In this document: positions 17,523-27,009 of the stretch, piece after piece
How positions within the stretch are numbered: the first letter of the stretch is position 1
Layout: the number at the start of each line of letters is the position of its first letter
DNA from: Draconibacterium halophilum
GTDB taxonomy: Bacteria; Bacteroidota; Bacteroidia; Bacteroidales; Prolixibacteraceae
Assembly: GCF_010448835.1 (NCBI RefSeq)
Contig: NZ_CP048409.1
Span: forward strand, 992,001 to 1,056,000
Direction: 5' to 3'
DNA length: 64,000 bases
Made by a program: the position numbers and the translations under genes
Notes under the pieces: generated by a model
What the model was told of the DNA's origin: nothing
The model's database searches: none
Seen by the model: the letters and a program-made list of their open reading frames with translations, nothing else

Positions 17523-18917
17523 ATGAATCAATCAATAAAATATATAGCCGGCACAGTTATCGTTTTGCTTACTGTGTTTGGCAACACTTTCGGACAAAAA
17601 ATAATGACGCTTGAAGAATGTCGTGAGCAGGCTGTGGCTTTCAATAAAGAATTGAAAAATGCAGCCTTACAAAACCGCGAGGCACAGGTAAACCAAGAAG
17701 TGGCCAGAACGGCTTTTTTACCGTCGCTTGGCTTTTCTTCGTCGTTAATGCATCGGCCCAATATGGATCCAATTAGCATGCCAGGTTATTTCTTGCAAAC
17801 AGCCGATAGTGAAGAAGATGCATTAAACGGAAAGTTCTCGGGAACAAGCAATGTTTGGAAACCGGGGACTACAATCGACATTAGTAGCCTGACACTTATA
17901 AACAGTGGTTTTGAAATTAACCAGGCGATTTATGCCGGAGGTAAAATAAGGTATTCAAACCAGCAGGCTGATGCCGGTGTATCTATTGCAGATATGGCAT
18001 TGAACATGAAATACTCGGAAGTGATTGAAGAAACCGACCGGGCTTTTTGGCAGGTAGCAACTGTTAAAGAGAATATTATTATCGCCACCGAATACATTAA
18101 ACTACTTACCGAGTTGGAAGAGCAAATGACTGCTATGTATGAAGTGGGGCTTCAGCCTGCCAGCGAGAAATTGCGGGTAACAGTACAGAAAAACGAAGCC
18201 GAATTGAATTTGTTAAAAGCGCGAAACGGTTTAAAAGTGGCCAAAATGTATTTGAACCAGATTCTGGGACAGCCATTGGATAATGAGATTCAAATTAGTC
18301 ACGAGGCCAATCCTGAAGTAAAATTGTTTAACCTGGAAGATGGAATGATACAGGCAAGTAACAAGCGAAACGAACTTAAAATTCTGGAAAAGCAAAAAGA
18401 AATTTCGGAGCTGGATGCAAAAATTACACATGCCGATTATTTACCAACTGTAGGTGTTAGCGCCCAATATACCAGTTATTGGGTAAAAGATCTCAACGAA
18501 AATATCGATTTTCAGCCGATGCTGGCAGCACAGGTTTCCATCCCAATTTTTCAGTGGGGGCAAGGGAAAAAGAAACAGCGTGCCGCACAATTAAAAGTAC
18601 AACAGGCCGAAACCGATTTGCAACATACAAATGATTTGATTAATCTTGAAGTAATGCAGGTTCAGGTTCAGGTTGAAGAAGCTTATGAGTCAATTCGTTT
18701 GGCAAAAAAGAATGTTGCCGAAGCTGAAGAAAGTAGGGATGAAACTCAAGCCAGTTTTGAAGTAGGCTTGAATACAACCACTGATATATTGGATGCACAA
18801 GCGCAGTGGGTTAAGGCAAAAGCACAGTTAATACAGGCAATAGCGAGTTTTGAAGTGTTGAAAACCAAATGGCAAAGCGTAACCGGCAATCTTTATATGC
18901 CTGATGAAGAAAGTTAG
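17523..18917 (+). CDS. TolC-family outer-membrane efflux channel
   Basis: A 464-residue channel protein. The open frame extends 37 codons upstream, but the ATG at 17523 opens the signal peptide IKYIAGTVIVLLTVFGNTFGQ. The mature protein has two similar halves rich in Gln, Glu and Ala, as in the helical tunnel of TolC, with typical start TLEECREQAVAFNKELKNA and late SFEVGLNTTTDILDAQ. It completes the RND pump encoded upstream. The 140 bases before it contain a perfect 7-bp stem (TCTGACC/GGTCAGA, loop TTT, about 17437-17453), perhaps a processing or weak termination site. Confidence 0.92.
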   Translation: MNQSIKYIAGTVIVLLTVFGNTFGQKIMTLEECREQAVAFNKELKNAALQNREAQVNQEVARTAFLPSLGFSSSLMHRPNMDPISMPGYFLQTADSEEDALNGKFSGTSNVWKPGTTIDISSLTLINSGFEINQAIYAGGKIRYSNQQADAGVSIADMALNMKYSEVIEETDRAFWQVATVKENIIIATEYIKLLTELEEQMTAMYEVGLQPASEKLRVTVQKNEAELNLLKARNGLKVAKMYLNQILGQPLDNEIQISHEANPEVKLFNLEDGMIQASNKRNELKILEKQKEISELDAKITHADYLPTVGVSAQYTSYWVKDLNENIDFQPMLAAQVSIPIFQWGQGKKKQRAAQLKVQQAETDLQHTNDLINLEVMQVQVQVEEAYESIRLAKKNVAEAEESRDETQASFEVGLNTTTDILDAQAQWVKAKAQLIQAIASFEVLKTKWQSVTGNLYMPDEES

Positions 18918-18935
18918 AAAATTATTTGAGGAGTA

Positions 18936-20006
18936 ATGAAGTGTTTGGATTTACATAGCCCAAAAAAGCAAAACCTTGCTACGAGGTTGCCCAGCTACGA
19001 GCCTTTTAGCATATTGGGAAGGTTTGTAATAATTAGCATTATTGCTGTTCTTATATTACATTTTATTTCATACGTAACATTAGTACCAAAAGGGTTCGAT
19101 GAGAAAATCCCATTTGTAATTTATCTGGTGATTATTTTATCATTTAATGGTGCTGCCGAATTGCAAATAGCTCTTGACAATATTCTGGAGCGTTTTCTTC
19201 CGGTACCCAAAAAAATTAAATTACGGCTTTTTCTTCAAATTGGTGTGGGAATGTTATTTCTGTATGTTGCTCACCGCATAATTATGTATTTTGTTGAGCC
19301 AAAGCTTACTCTTGATGATTCTCGTTCGGGCGTAATTATGGGCATGATAACCGGATTGGTATTTGTGCAAATGGTAGCTAACTCGCTTACTATTGCCCGC
19401 TTTACTCAAAAGTGGTTCGATTCGCAGGAACAGATTGCCGAAATGAAACGCGAAAAGTTACGTATGGATTACAACTCTTTGCAAGATCAGTTAAATCCAC
19501 ACTTTCTGTTCAATAACCTGAGTGTACTAAAATCCTTAATTATTTACAATCCGGAAGTGGCAGTAGTGTTTACCGAAAACTTTACCGACGTATATAGGTA
19601 TGTACTGCAAAGTAAAGATAAACGACTGGTAAAATTAGCCGATGAAATGGATTTTATGAAAGCCTATTCGGCTCTGCACAAAGAGCGGTTGGGCGATGGG
19701 ATTGAGATTGAAAACCTCGTGGCAGATAGCATTTTAGATAAAGATATAGCGCCTCTTACCGGGCAGCTATTAATCGAAAATGCCATTAAACACAACATTA
19801 CAAGCCGGGAAACGCCTTTGCAGATAAAGCTTTTTGTGGAAGATGATTATTTAGTAGTATCGAATAATTTGAATCGAAGAGCCGCGTCCTATTCCACAAA
19901 AACAGGATTAAAAAACCTGGTGAAACGATACGAGATATTAACAGAAAAAGAAATTGCTGTTCAGTACGACGAAAAATATTTTGAGGTGAAAGTGCCTTTG
20001 TTATAA
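18936..20006 (+). CDS. LytS/YehU-type sensor histidine kinase
   Basis: A 356-residue membrane kinase with four hydrophobic segments (about 28-50, 58-75, 97-118 and 132-155) and the His_kinase domain. The phospho-acceptor His189 lies in DQLNPHFLFNNLS and the ATPase N-box is LLIENAIKHNI. The usual ATPase region continues with KTGLKNLVKRYEIL. A strong GAGGAG precedes the ATG at 18936 by two bases. It sits 18 bases after the TolC gene and is followed by its LytTR regulator, so the pump and the two-component pair may be one operon in which the pair senses a pump substrate or envelope state. Confidence 0.9.
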   Translation: MKCLDLHSPKKQNLATRLPSYEPFSILGRFVIISIIAVLILHFISYVTLVPKGFDEKIPFVIYLVIILSFNGAAELQIALDNILERFLPVPKKIKLRLFLQIGVGMLFLYVAHRIIMYFVEPKLTLDDSRSGVIMGMITGLVFVQMVANSLTIARFTQKWFDSQEQIAEMKREKLRMDYNSLQDQLNPHFLFNNLSVLKSLIIYNPEVAVVFTENFTDVYRYVLQSKDKRLVKLADEMDFMKAYSALHKERLGDGIEIENLVADSILDKDIAPLTGQLLIENAIKHNITSRETPLQIKLFVEDDYLVVSNNLNRRAASYSTKTGLKNLVKRYEILTEKEIAVQYDEKYFEVKVPLL

Positions 20007-20118
20007 AGCCGCAAAACAATGCGACAAGGGTTACAGTGAAATATAAAAACAATGAAGATATTGCGACCCAGATTAGTGGGGTGAAAAATGAATTCTGAGA
20101 ATTTAAAAAACGGAAGAA

Positions 20119-20889
20119 GTGAGAGTTATTATTGTTGAAGATGAACTGCACAATTACCGCTTGCTAAGAGGAATGGTTGAAAAACTACGCCCCGACTGGC
20201 AAATTGTTGAGTGGTTTGAAAGTGTAAAGAGCACGGTGGCCTGGCTGAAAAGTAATCCGGCACCCGACATGATCTTTTTAGATATTCAACTAACCGATGG
20301 TATCAGTTTCTCCATATTCGACCAGGTAGACGTAACCAGCATGGTAATATTTACTACTGCCTACGACGAATATGCTTTGCGGGCTTTCCAGGTGAATAGT
20401 ATCGACTATTTGCTGAAACCCATGAAAGAGGATAAGCTGCGTTTGGCAATCGAAAAATTCGAGCACATGGTTGCTGCATCAAACGAGAAGCCCGAAAACA
20501 CTCCCGATTATAAAGAATTGTTACAGGCAATAACTTCCAGAGAAAAGAAATACAGACAACGTTTCCTGATAAGCGGAGCAACATCCTATTTTAAACTTGA
20601 TGTGGAAGATGTAGCCTGGTTTTATACCGAAAACCGGGTTACAACAGCAGTAACTTTCCAGGGAAAAGAACATGTAATTGATTTAACGATTGAAAAACTG
20701 GAAGAACAACTCGATTCGGAATTATTCTTTCGCACCAACCGGAGTTCAATTGTGAACATTGATGCCATACGTAAATTCGAAAATCATTTTGGAGGGAAAT
20801 TGATTTTGAGATTAATTCCGCCTATAGATGAACCGATTACTATAAGCCGGTTAAAGGCTACAGAGTTTAAAGAATGGGTAGGGAAATAA
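20119..20889 (+). CDS. LytTR-family response regulator
   Basis: A 256-residue regulator starting with GTG at 20119 after GGAAGAA; the GTG is chosen because the receiver domain begins at once with VIIVEDE. The receiver (1-125) has the phospho-accepting Asp55 in IFLDIQL, a Thr in FTTAYDEYAL and Lys in YLLKPMK. The C-terminal LytTR DNA-binding domain (about 150-255) carries FYTENRVTTAVTF and FFRTNRSSIVNI. It pairs with the kinase encoded 112 bases upstream and most likely controls the neighbouring RND genes or envelope functions. Confidence 0.92.
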   Translation: MRVIIVEDELHNYRLLRGMVEKLRPDWQIVEWFESVKSTVAWLKSNPAPDMIFLDIQLTDGISFSIFDQVDVTSMVIFTTAYDEYALRAFQVNSIDYLLKPMKEDKLRLAIEKFEHMVAASNEKPENTPDYKELLQAITSREKKYRQRFLISGATSYFKLDVEDVAWFYTENRVTTAVTFQGKEHVIDLTIEKLEEQLDSELFFRTNRSSIVNIDAIRKFENHFGGKLILRLIPPIDEPITISRLKATEFKEWVGK

Positions 20890-20949
20890 GTAAAATGCAG
20901 GTACTATCTATAAGATTATAATATATTTGTCAGTTAAACTAGAATCAGA

Positions 20950-21126
20950 ATGAAGTATAGAGACCAGTTATACCAGGAAGCAATTGCAATGATAGAACAT
21001 GCTACTCCACAGAAAGAGAGTCTTTTGTATCACAATATTTATTCATTACAAACCAACGGTGGTTATCCATTTTCATCAAAAAAAGATGTGCACGAATTGG
21101 TTAATTTCTTAAATTCATGCGATTAA
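20950..21126 (+). CDS. Small hypothetical protein, 58 residues
   Basis: A short frame from ATG at 20950 to TAA at 21124-21126. It begins MKYRDQLYQEAIAMIEHATP and ends LVNFLNSCD; it is soluble, charged and without signal peptide, Cys pair or known motif. The codon use looks like that of its neighbours, and the ATG lies 60 bases after the LytTR gene stop with gaatcaga before it. I do not recognise the family. It could be a real small gene or chance; the absence of another explanation for the 290-base gap slightly favours a gene. Confidence 0.45.
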   Translation: MKYRDQLYQEAIAMIEHATPQKESLLYHNIYSLQTNGGYPFSSKKDVHELVNFLNSCD

Positions 21127-21182
21127 AATAAAGTTGGTCCGGATTTAACACTATTTCCCGGGTCTGAATTGTTTTAATCTTA

Positions 21183-23501
21183 ATGAAACAAGAAAATCAA
21201 CTTAGCCATTCGGGTATGAAAAATTTGATCCTCACAACTTATCATCTCGTAGCCATTATAATTCTTCTACTGGCTGTTTTTCCTGTCTGTTCACAAGAAG
21301 TAAATACATCAGAGAAACCCAAAATAGCTTTGGTATTAAGCGGGGGTGGAGCTAAAGGCCTGGCACATATTGGTGTGCTTAAAGTGCTTGAAGAAGCTGG
21401 TATACGCCCCGATATAATTACCGGAACAAGTATGGGAAGTATTGTTGGTAGTTTGTATGCTGTGGGTTATACGTCAGATGAGCTTGCACAGATAAACGAA
21501 AATGCCAATTGGGACTTATTATTGACTGACAAAGAAAGATTGCGTAATGTTGCAATGGACGAAAAACAGGAAACAGAGAAGTACCTGTTTGAAATTCCCA
21601 TAAAAGAAAAAAGAGTAAACCTGCCCGCCGGTCTTATTAACGGACAGCATTTGGAAGCCTATTTTTCGGAATTGTTTTGGCCGCTTACTTCGCACGAAGA
21701 TTTTAACCAGTTGCCTATCCCGTTTCATTGTATGTCGGTTGATATGATATCGGGAAAAACAGTAGAGCACAGTTCCGGCGATTTGGTTCGGGCCATTCGC
21801 TCAAGTATGTCTATTCCAACCGTTTTTTCGCCTGTACGAATGGATTCCATGTTATTGGTTGATGGGGGTGTGGCGCGGAATTTTCCCGTTCAGGAAGCGA
21901 TTAATATGGGCGCTGATATTATTATTGGTGTTTATGTTGGTTTTCAGAACGATGTAACGGCCGAAGATATGACATCGATAACCGATATCCTGCAGCGATC
22001 AATAGCTTTGGGCGGAATTCTTGATGCAAAAGAACAGTTCAGCAAATGCGAAGTGTTGATCATTCCCGACCTTCATGATTATTCAGCGGCAGATTTTTCG
22101 AAAGGATTGGAAATTGAGCAGGCCGGAGAAGATGCTGCACGTGAAAAGTTTAACGACCTAAAAGTGCTTGCCCAAAAACACAATCGCAGTTTCGAGCCTG
22201 TTACCAAGATCCGGCAACCGGACAAAATAAAATTATCATCGATTGAAATTGAAGGTTTACAATACCTGAACAAGAACTTTGTTTTGTCAAAATCAGGACT
22301 GGAGGGAGGAGATTCAGTTAGTTATAAAGATATTGACGAAGCCGTTGAATTTATGTACGGCACACGACACTTTGCCAAACTAACCTATTCGTTAAAAAAG
22401 GATGAAGCCCCCAATTCTTATATTTTGAAATTTAGCATTAAAGAAACGCCTCGGGCAATGTTAAAGCTGGCTCCGCGTTACAACAATGATTTAGGGGTTG
22501 GAATAACCACTAATTTCACCTTGCGAAATATGATTGCTCCCGCAACCCGGATGTTAATCTCTTTTGATATTGCTGAAAACCCGGGAATGGAGATTAAACT
22601 AAATAGGTTTGTTGGCAAGAAACAACGACTGTCTGATTATTTCTTTATTAGTAGTTACAGCTTTAAACTTCCGTTTTATGACGGAGGCAAGCGCTCAGGT
22701 AATTATAAACGCGATTATTTTGGCGGAGGATACGGGCTGGAGTATTTGTTTGGTTTAAATCATCAACTTGGAGGAAATGCATTCTATAAATACAACCGTT
22801 TAACACCACGTGCAGATTTGCAATCAATCTTTCCTGAAGCCGATTTCGATTACCTGAAGTCTCATGATTGGGGCTATCAGTTGTATTATAAAATAAATAC
22901 CACCGATGACCTTTATTTCCCAAAAAAAGGAATAAAACTAGATATTGGATTTCAGCACATTTTTTCGGCTAACAGTGATTTGAATTTAAACACTACAGAG
23001 CCGAGAGACTATTTAATTGGCGAAGTTAATGATGCTTATGCAACCTTAACAATCGATCATAACTGGTATAAAACATTTGCCCGCAAGCTGACCTATAATT
23101 TTGAAGTGGGAGCCGGTTTTAGTTCGGAAGATGCCGGTGCTAACGGAATTTATATGTTAGGCGGATCGCAATTCGACCCCAACAAACTGCAGTCTATAGA
23201 TCTTACCGGCTTTAATTATGCCGAGCTTTATACCTACAATTATGCGCTAGCCAAATCGTCGCTTAGTTGGGAAATAGCTTCCGGGCTTTACATAACAACT
23301 AAAGTTAATGTGGCTGCCACTGCCGATTCTTACGAAGATTTATTCGATCATTTAACAACACAGCCTTTTGGTAATCATATTTGGGGATATAGTTGCGGAT
23401 TGAAGTACGATTCCTTGTTAGGACCAGTACAGTTGCTCATTTCGGGCAATAACCAGGATAATGAATCGCGGTTTCATTTAAGTGTCGGATACCCATTTTA
23501 A
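21183..23501 (+). CDS. Patatin-like phospholipase with C-terminal outer-membrane barrel (PlpD-like)
   Basis: A 772-residue protein. A signal peptide follows an unusual polar stretch; the ATG at 21216 (residue 12) is an equally good start and gives a more typical signal. The patatin domain (about 45-330) has the oxyanion loop LSGGGAKGLAH, nucleophile motif GTSMG (Ser83) and the catalytic Asp in VDGGVARN (Asp227). A POTRA-like segment (about 350-425, IEIEGLQYLNKNF) and a 16-strand-type barrel follow, ending HLSVGYPF. This is the type Vd autotransporter plan: a lipase carried to the cell surface or periplasm by its own barrel. All catalytic residues are intact. Confidence 0.9.
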   Translation: MKQENQLSHSGMKNLILTTYHLVAIIILLLAVFPVCSQEVNTSEKPKIALVLSGGGAKGLAHIGVLKVLEEAGIRPDIITGTSMGSIVGSLYAVGYTSDELAQINENANWDLLLTDKERLRNVAMDEKQETEKYLFEIPIKEKRVNLPAGLINGQHLEAYFSELFWPLTSHEDFNQLPIPFHCMSVDMISGKTVEHSSGDLVRAIRSSMSIPTVFSPVRMDSMLLVDGGVARNFPVQEAINMGADIIIGVYVGFQNDVTAEDMTSITDILQRSIALGGILDAKEQFSKCEVLIIPDLHDYSAADFSKGLEIEQAGEDAAREKFNDLKVLAQKHNRSFEPVTKIRQPDKIKLSSIEIEGLQYLNKNFVLSKSGLEGGDSVSYKDIDEAVEFMYGTRHFAKLTYSLKKDEAPNSYILKFSIKETPRAMLKLAPRYNNDLGVGITTNFTLRNMIAPATRMLISFDIAENPGMEIKLNRFVGKKQRLSDYFFISSYSFKLPFYDGGKRSGNYKRDYFGGGYGLEYLFGLNHQLGGNAFYKYNRLTPRADLQSIFPEADFDYLKSHDWGYQLYYKINTTDDLYFPKKGIKLDIGFQHIFSANSDLNLNTTEPRDYLIGEVNDAYATLTIDHNWYKTFARKLTYNFEVGAGFSSEDAGANGIYMLGGSQFDPNKLQSIDLTGFNYAELYTYNYALAKSSLSWEIASGLYITTKVNVAATADSYEDLFDHLTTQPFGNHIWGYSCGLKYDSLLGPVQLLISGNNQDNESRFHLSVGYPF

Positions 23502-23705
23502 TTTAATAGATACTTACTCCGTAAAATTGAAAAAAGCTTAATTTTTCTCTTAATTGTTGTTGTGTAAAGGCGACATATTCTTTTGATTTTGAAGTTTTAT
23601 GCAAAATCTTTCTAATTTTAAACCCTCTCAAAAAAATAACTCATTATTTTTAGAGTTTTAATTGAAATAAATTGAATAACAGTATAACTAACTAAAATAA
23701 AAATC

Positions 23706-24644
23706 ATGAAGGATAGAAGAGAATTTCTGAGAATTTCTACGGCAGGTGCTGTTGGTGTTTTGGCACTTGGAACTTATGCCTGTGGATCGGGAGGCAAAAA
23801 ATCTGCAGAGCAAGCTGAAGCAACAGTTAAGGCAGCAACCGGAATGGGTGTTGGTCTGCAACTGTACACCATTCGCGATGCTATGGCAGCCGATGCGGCA
23901 GGTTCGTTAAAAAGAATTGCCGACATGGGCTACAAATTTGTTGAAATGGCCTCGTATTCCGATGGTAAATTTTATGGCATGGCACCAAAAGAATTCCAAA
24001 AAATGGTGGAAGACAATGGCATGAAAGTAGTAAGTAGCCATACCAGTGTTGAGGCCGAAGGTATTACTACTGCAAGTGCCCAGAAAATGGCCGATGCACA
24101 TGCCGAAATTGGTATAGAATATTGTGTTCAGCCCTGGATTGAAGAAAAAGACCGAAATATAGAAACTTACAAAAGGATGATTGCCGAGTGGAATAAAGTT
24201 GGCGAGATCATGAAAAATGTAGGTATTCAGTTTGGTTACCACAACCATAACTTCGAGTTTAAACCAACCGACGGTATGGTGCCTTATTATGATGTATTCC
24301 TGAAAGAAATGGATGCGGACCTGATTACTATGGAATTGGATTGTTATTGGGCAATGAAAGCAGGTCAGGATCCTGTTGAAATGTTCAATAAATATCCCGG
24401 ACGTTTCCAACTGCTTCACTTTAAAGGTATGGGCGACGAGGTTGTTGAGCCATTTTATACTGTAGACAAAGACGATATTGTGGCTGTTGGTGCTGGTGTT
24501 GCAGATTACAAAAGTATTTTAGACGCAAGCGAAACTGCAGGAATGAAATATTTCTTTGTGGAAGACGACAACCAGGGTAATGGTAAACCTTTTGAAGGAG
24601 TGAAGGCAAGTATCGATAATATACAATCGAAAATATTCGTTTAA
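23706..24644 (+). CDS. Exported sugar phosphate isomerase/epimerase-like lipoprotein (TIM barrel)
   Basis: A 312-residue AP-endonuclease-2/xylose-isomerase-like TIM barrel. The N-terminus has a Tat motif, DRREFLRIS, followed by a hydrophobic stretch and a lipobox-like GTYAC (Cys26), so it is likely a Tat-exported lipoprotein. The barrel shows GLQLYTIRD, GYHNHNFEF, a TMELDCYWAMKAG block and the late LLHFKGM and FFVEDDN. The Glu, Asp and His residues that hold the metal in this superfamily are present. In Bacteroidota such proteins process sugars or inositols released outside the cytoplasm. The substrate is unknown. It is monocistronic, closed by a strong terminator. Confidence 0.85.
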   Translation: MKDRREFLRISTAGAVGVLALGTYACGSGGKKSAEQAEATVKAATGMGVGLQLYTIRDAMAADAAGSLKRIADMGYKFVEMASYSDGKFYGMAPKEFQKMVEDNGMKVVSSHTSVEAEGITTASAQKMADAHAEIGIEYCVQPWIEEKDRNIETYKRMIAEWNKVGEIMKNVGIQFGYHNHNFEFKPTDGMVPYYDVFLKEMDADLITMELDCYWAMKAGQDPVEMFNKYPGRFQLLHFKGMGDEVVEPFYTVDKDDIVAVGAGVADYKSILDASETAGMKYFFVEDDNQGNGKPFEGVKASIDNIQSKIFV

Positions 24645-24663
24645 GCAAACAATAGCTTAACTG

Positions 24664-24695
24664 AAAACCGGGTTCAAATAGAATCCGGTTTTTTT
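24664..24695 (+). terminator. Intrinsic terminator after the isomerase gene
   Basis: A 12-bp stem, AAAACCGGGTTC with GAATCCGGTTTT (one G-T pair), loop AAATA, followed by a T7 run. It begins 20 bases after the stop codon. Confidence 0.85.
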
Positions 24696-24771
24696 GTGCC
24701 CGTTTATGTTATCTCATCCTAAAATTTTATCATTTCGGAAAAAGAACCAACTGTCATTTCTAAAAAGCAAC

Positions 24772-24779
24772 TACATTTG
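24772..24779 (+). promoter_or_regulatory. Promoter -7 box TACATTTG of the tetR-export operon
   Basis: Exact match to TAnnTTTG, 38 bases before the regulator ATG. The expected transcription start falls inside the palindrome just downstream, so repressor binding would block the polymerase. Confidence 0.6.
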
Positions 24780-24780
24780 C

Positions 24781-24808
24781 ATTAATGAATGAACGTTCAT
24801 TAATTAAT
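24781..24808 (+). promoter_or_regulatory. TetR-type operator palindrome
   Basis: A 28-base near-perfect palindrome centred on AACGTT; the inner ATGAACGTTCAT is perfect and only one pair in the outer arms mismatches. It lies between the -7 box and the start of a TetR-family gene, the usual place of an autoregulatory operator. Confidence 0.75.
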
Positions 24809-24816
24809 TCGAAGAT

Positions 24817-25395
24817 ATGGCACGGATTACAGATCAAACAAAAATTGAAAGACTGAAACAGTCGACCATGAAAATGGTAGTAGACCATGGTTTTGGAGGA
24901 GCTTCGGTGGCACTTATTTCAAAAGATGCACAAGTGGCTTCGGGCTATTTCTATATGCATTACAAAGGTAAATACGAGTTGGTAAACACCATTTTACAAG
25001 AGGTTTACAGCGAAGTGTTCGGCATGTTCGAAAAACTAATAGAACAGGGTAACCCCTTTCATGAAACCATTGAAAATATAATTCGCCATTTTGTTGAATT
25101 GGCAAACAAGGAGCCAATCCGGGTGAAATTTTTATACGTGCTTACCAACGATTATAATTTCGTAATCGATAAACATATCCAGGAAAATACACAGATGCTG
25201 CTTGAAAAATTGATGGAACTGGGACGATCAAGCAACGATTTGGACAAGACACTCATCGTTAGTGATTTGTACCTGATATTGATAATAACCACCATTCAGT
25301 TTATCAATCAAAAATACAGAAACAACGATCGGGATATCATTGCCGAAGAGGATATTAAGCATTTACTAAAACTGATTTTTAAGTTTTTGAAATAG
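24817..25395 (+). CDS. TetR/AcrR-family transcriptional repressor
   Basis: A 192-residue regulator. The helix-turn-helix occupies residues 8-55: TMKMVVDHGFGGASVALIS, then AQVASGYFYMHYKGKYEL, the standard TetR recognition-helix pattern with the Y-x-H/Y-F signature. The C-terminal domain (60-192) is helical and would bind an unknown inducer. It is first in an operon with TolC, HlyD and two ABC-2 permeases and most likely represses it through the palindrome that overlaps its promoter. Induction by a toxic export substrate is the usual logic. Confidence 0.92.
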   Translation: MARITDQTKIERLKQSTMKMVVDHGFGGASVALISKDAQVASGYFYMHYKGKYELVNTILQEVYSEVFGMFEKLIEQGNPFHETIENIIRHFVELANKEPIRVKFLYVLTNDYNFVIDKHIQENTQMLLEKLMELGRSSNDLDKTLIVSDLYLILIITTIQFINQKYRNNDRDIIAEEDIKHLLKLIFKFLK

Positions 25396-25455
25396 GCAAA
25401 AACAACAGATTTGAATTTTTGAGAATACAACAGAATACAGCTTACAATAATAGAA

Positions 25456-26982
25456 ATGAAAACAATTAAACAACAGAAAACAGTCTTATTATTCCTTTTG
25501 CTTTTGGCTGTGGGAATAACGGTTCACGGGCAGTCGCAGGACCAATTGTTGTCATTCGACCAGGCGATGCAAATTATGCTGGAACAAAATCCGGCACTGT
25601 TGCGCCAAAAAGAAGAGATCAGGCAGAAAGAATTCGAGATCAAATCGAAAAAAGGAATGCGTTTGCCACAGGTTTCGCTAAATGCAACAGCGGTGGCCAT
25701 GTCCGATCCTTTGCATCTCGATTTAACTCCGGTGGGCGAAGCCATCAGTCCCTTGTACGAAACTCTGGGAACTTATGGTGTTTTTAGCGGCGTTCCAAAT
25801 CCCGATCCGGCAACCAATGCACTTTATCCTTATTTAAGCGACGACATGAGTACCCAAATTGTACGTCAGCAATTGCTTGAAGGAGGCGAAGAGATTGCCG
25901 CTCACGATTGGGATGAGATCATTCAGGACAAAAATTTTGCTTTGCTGACAGCGAGTTTTACGATGCCAATTTATGCCGGAAGTAAAATAAATGGTGCGAA
26001 CCAGGCTGCCGAAGTAAATCTGGATATTAGTCAGCAGGAATTGCGCCATACTGAAGGCGTTCTGTTAACGGAGCTGGTGACACGTTATTATGGACTGGCC
26101 CTCGGGTTGCAAGTGGAAAAACTTCGTAAAGAAATGCTGAAAAGTATGGAAAACCATCACAACGATGCAAAAAAACTATACGATAACGGAATGATTGCAA
26201 AAGTTGAATTGCTTCATGCCGAGGTGGCAAAAAATGAGGCTGAACGCGAAGTGAAGCAGGCCGTGCGGAATGTTGAGATATTGCGAACCGGCTTAAGAGC
26301 AACATTGGCAACTGATTCGATGGGGCAGGTTATTCCAGCCAATAATTTGTTTATAAATAACGAGTTAACAGGTCTGGCTGCGTGGTTAGATCGCGCCAAA
26401 GAATTAAACCCTCAATTGAAACAGATACAGGGGAAAAAGGAACTTGTTGAGATAAAACACCGGGTAGAAAAAAACGAATATTTACCAACGATTGCAGCAA
26501 TGGGAAATTACAACATTGCCGATAAAAACTTTTCGCCATACATGCCCGAATGGGAGCTTGGAATTGGAATGAAGTGGAACTTGTTTCAGGGAATGAGCCG
26601 CAGGAACAACATACTGGCCAGCGAAACCATGCATAACCAGGTTGAATACGCAGAACAAAAAGCCAATAACGATTTGGAAGCCTACCTGGTAAAGCTATAC
26701 AACGAATTGCAAATGCAAATGGAGCAAAAGACCGAGTTGGAAACAACGCTTGAGTTGGCAAACGAATACCGCCAGAGTACCGAGAAAGCATTTAACGAAG
26801 GATTGGCAACCTCTACCGATGTGGTGGAGGCGAATACAAAAGTGCTGCAGGTGAAAACGCTGCGCCTTAGTGTTTTATATAAATACGATGTTGGGTTGGC
26901 TAATTTCCTTCAAACAGCAGGTGTTCCCGAACAATACATCAATTTCTCGAGTGGAGATAATACTGTAACCGAATCACTTTAA
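25456..26982 (+). CDS. TolC-family outer-membrane channel
   Basis: A 508-residue outer-membrane efflux protein with a signal peptide (TVLLFLLLLAVGITVHGQ). The mature part starts LLSFDQAMQIMLEQNPALL and has the two-fold helical repeat of the family, with NGMIAKVELLHAEVAKNEAE and FNEGLATSTDVVEANTK marking the ends of the two halves. It is the outer-membrane exit for the ABC-2/HlyD complex encoded next; the following gene starts 27 bases later. It is a distant paralogue of the RND-linked channel at 17.5 kb. Confidence 0.92.
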   Translation: MKTIKQQKTVLLFLLLLAVGITVHGQSQDQLLSFDQAMQIMLEQNPALLRQKEEIRQKEFEIKSKKGMRLPQVSLNATAVAMSDPLHLDLTPVGEAISPLYETLGTYGVFSGVPNPDPATNALYPYLSDDMSTQIVRQQLLEGGEEIAAHDWDEIIQDKNFALLTASFTMPIYAGSKINGANQAAEVNLDISQQELRHTEGVLLTELVTRYYGLALGLQVEKLRKEMLKSMENHHNDAKKLYDNGMIAKVELLHAEVAKNEAEREVKQAVRNVEILRTGLRATLATDSMGQVIPANNLFINNELTGLAAWLDRAKELNPQLKQIQGKKELVEIKHRVEKNEYLPTIAAMGNYNIADKNFSPYMPEWELGIGMKWNLFQGMSRRNNILASETMHNQVEYAEQKANNDLEAYLVKLYNELQMQMEQKTELETTLELANEYRQSTEKAFNEGLATSTDVVEANTKVLQVKTLRLSVLYKYDVGLANFLQTAGVPEQYINFSSGDNTVTESL

Positions 26983-27009
26983 GAAAACCAAAAGCAAAAA
27001 ACATAGAAT

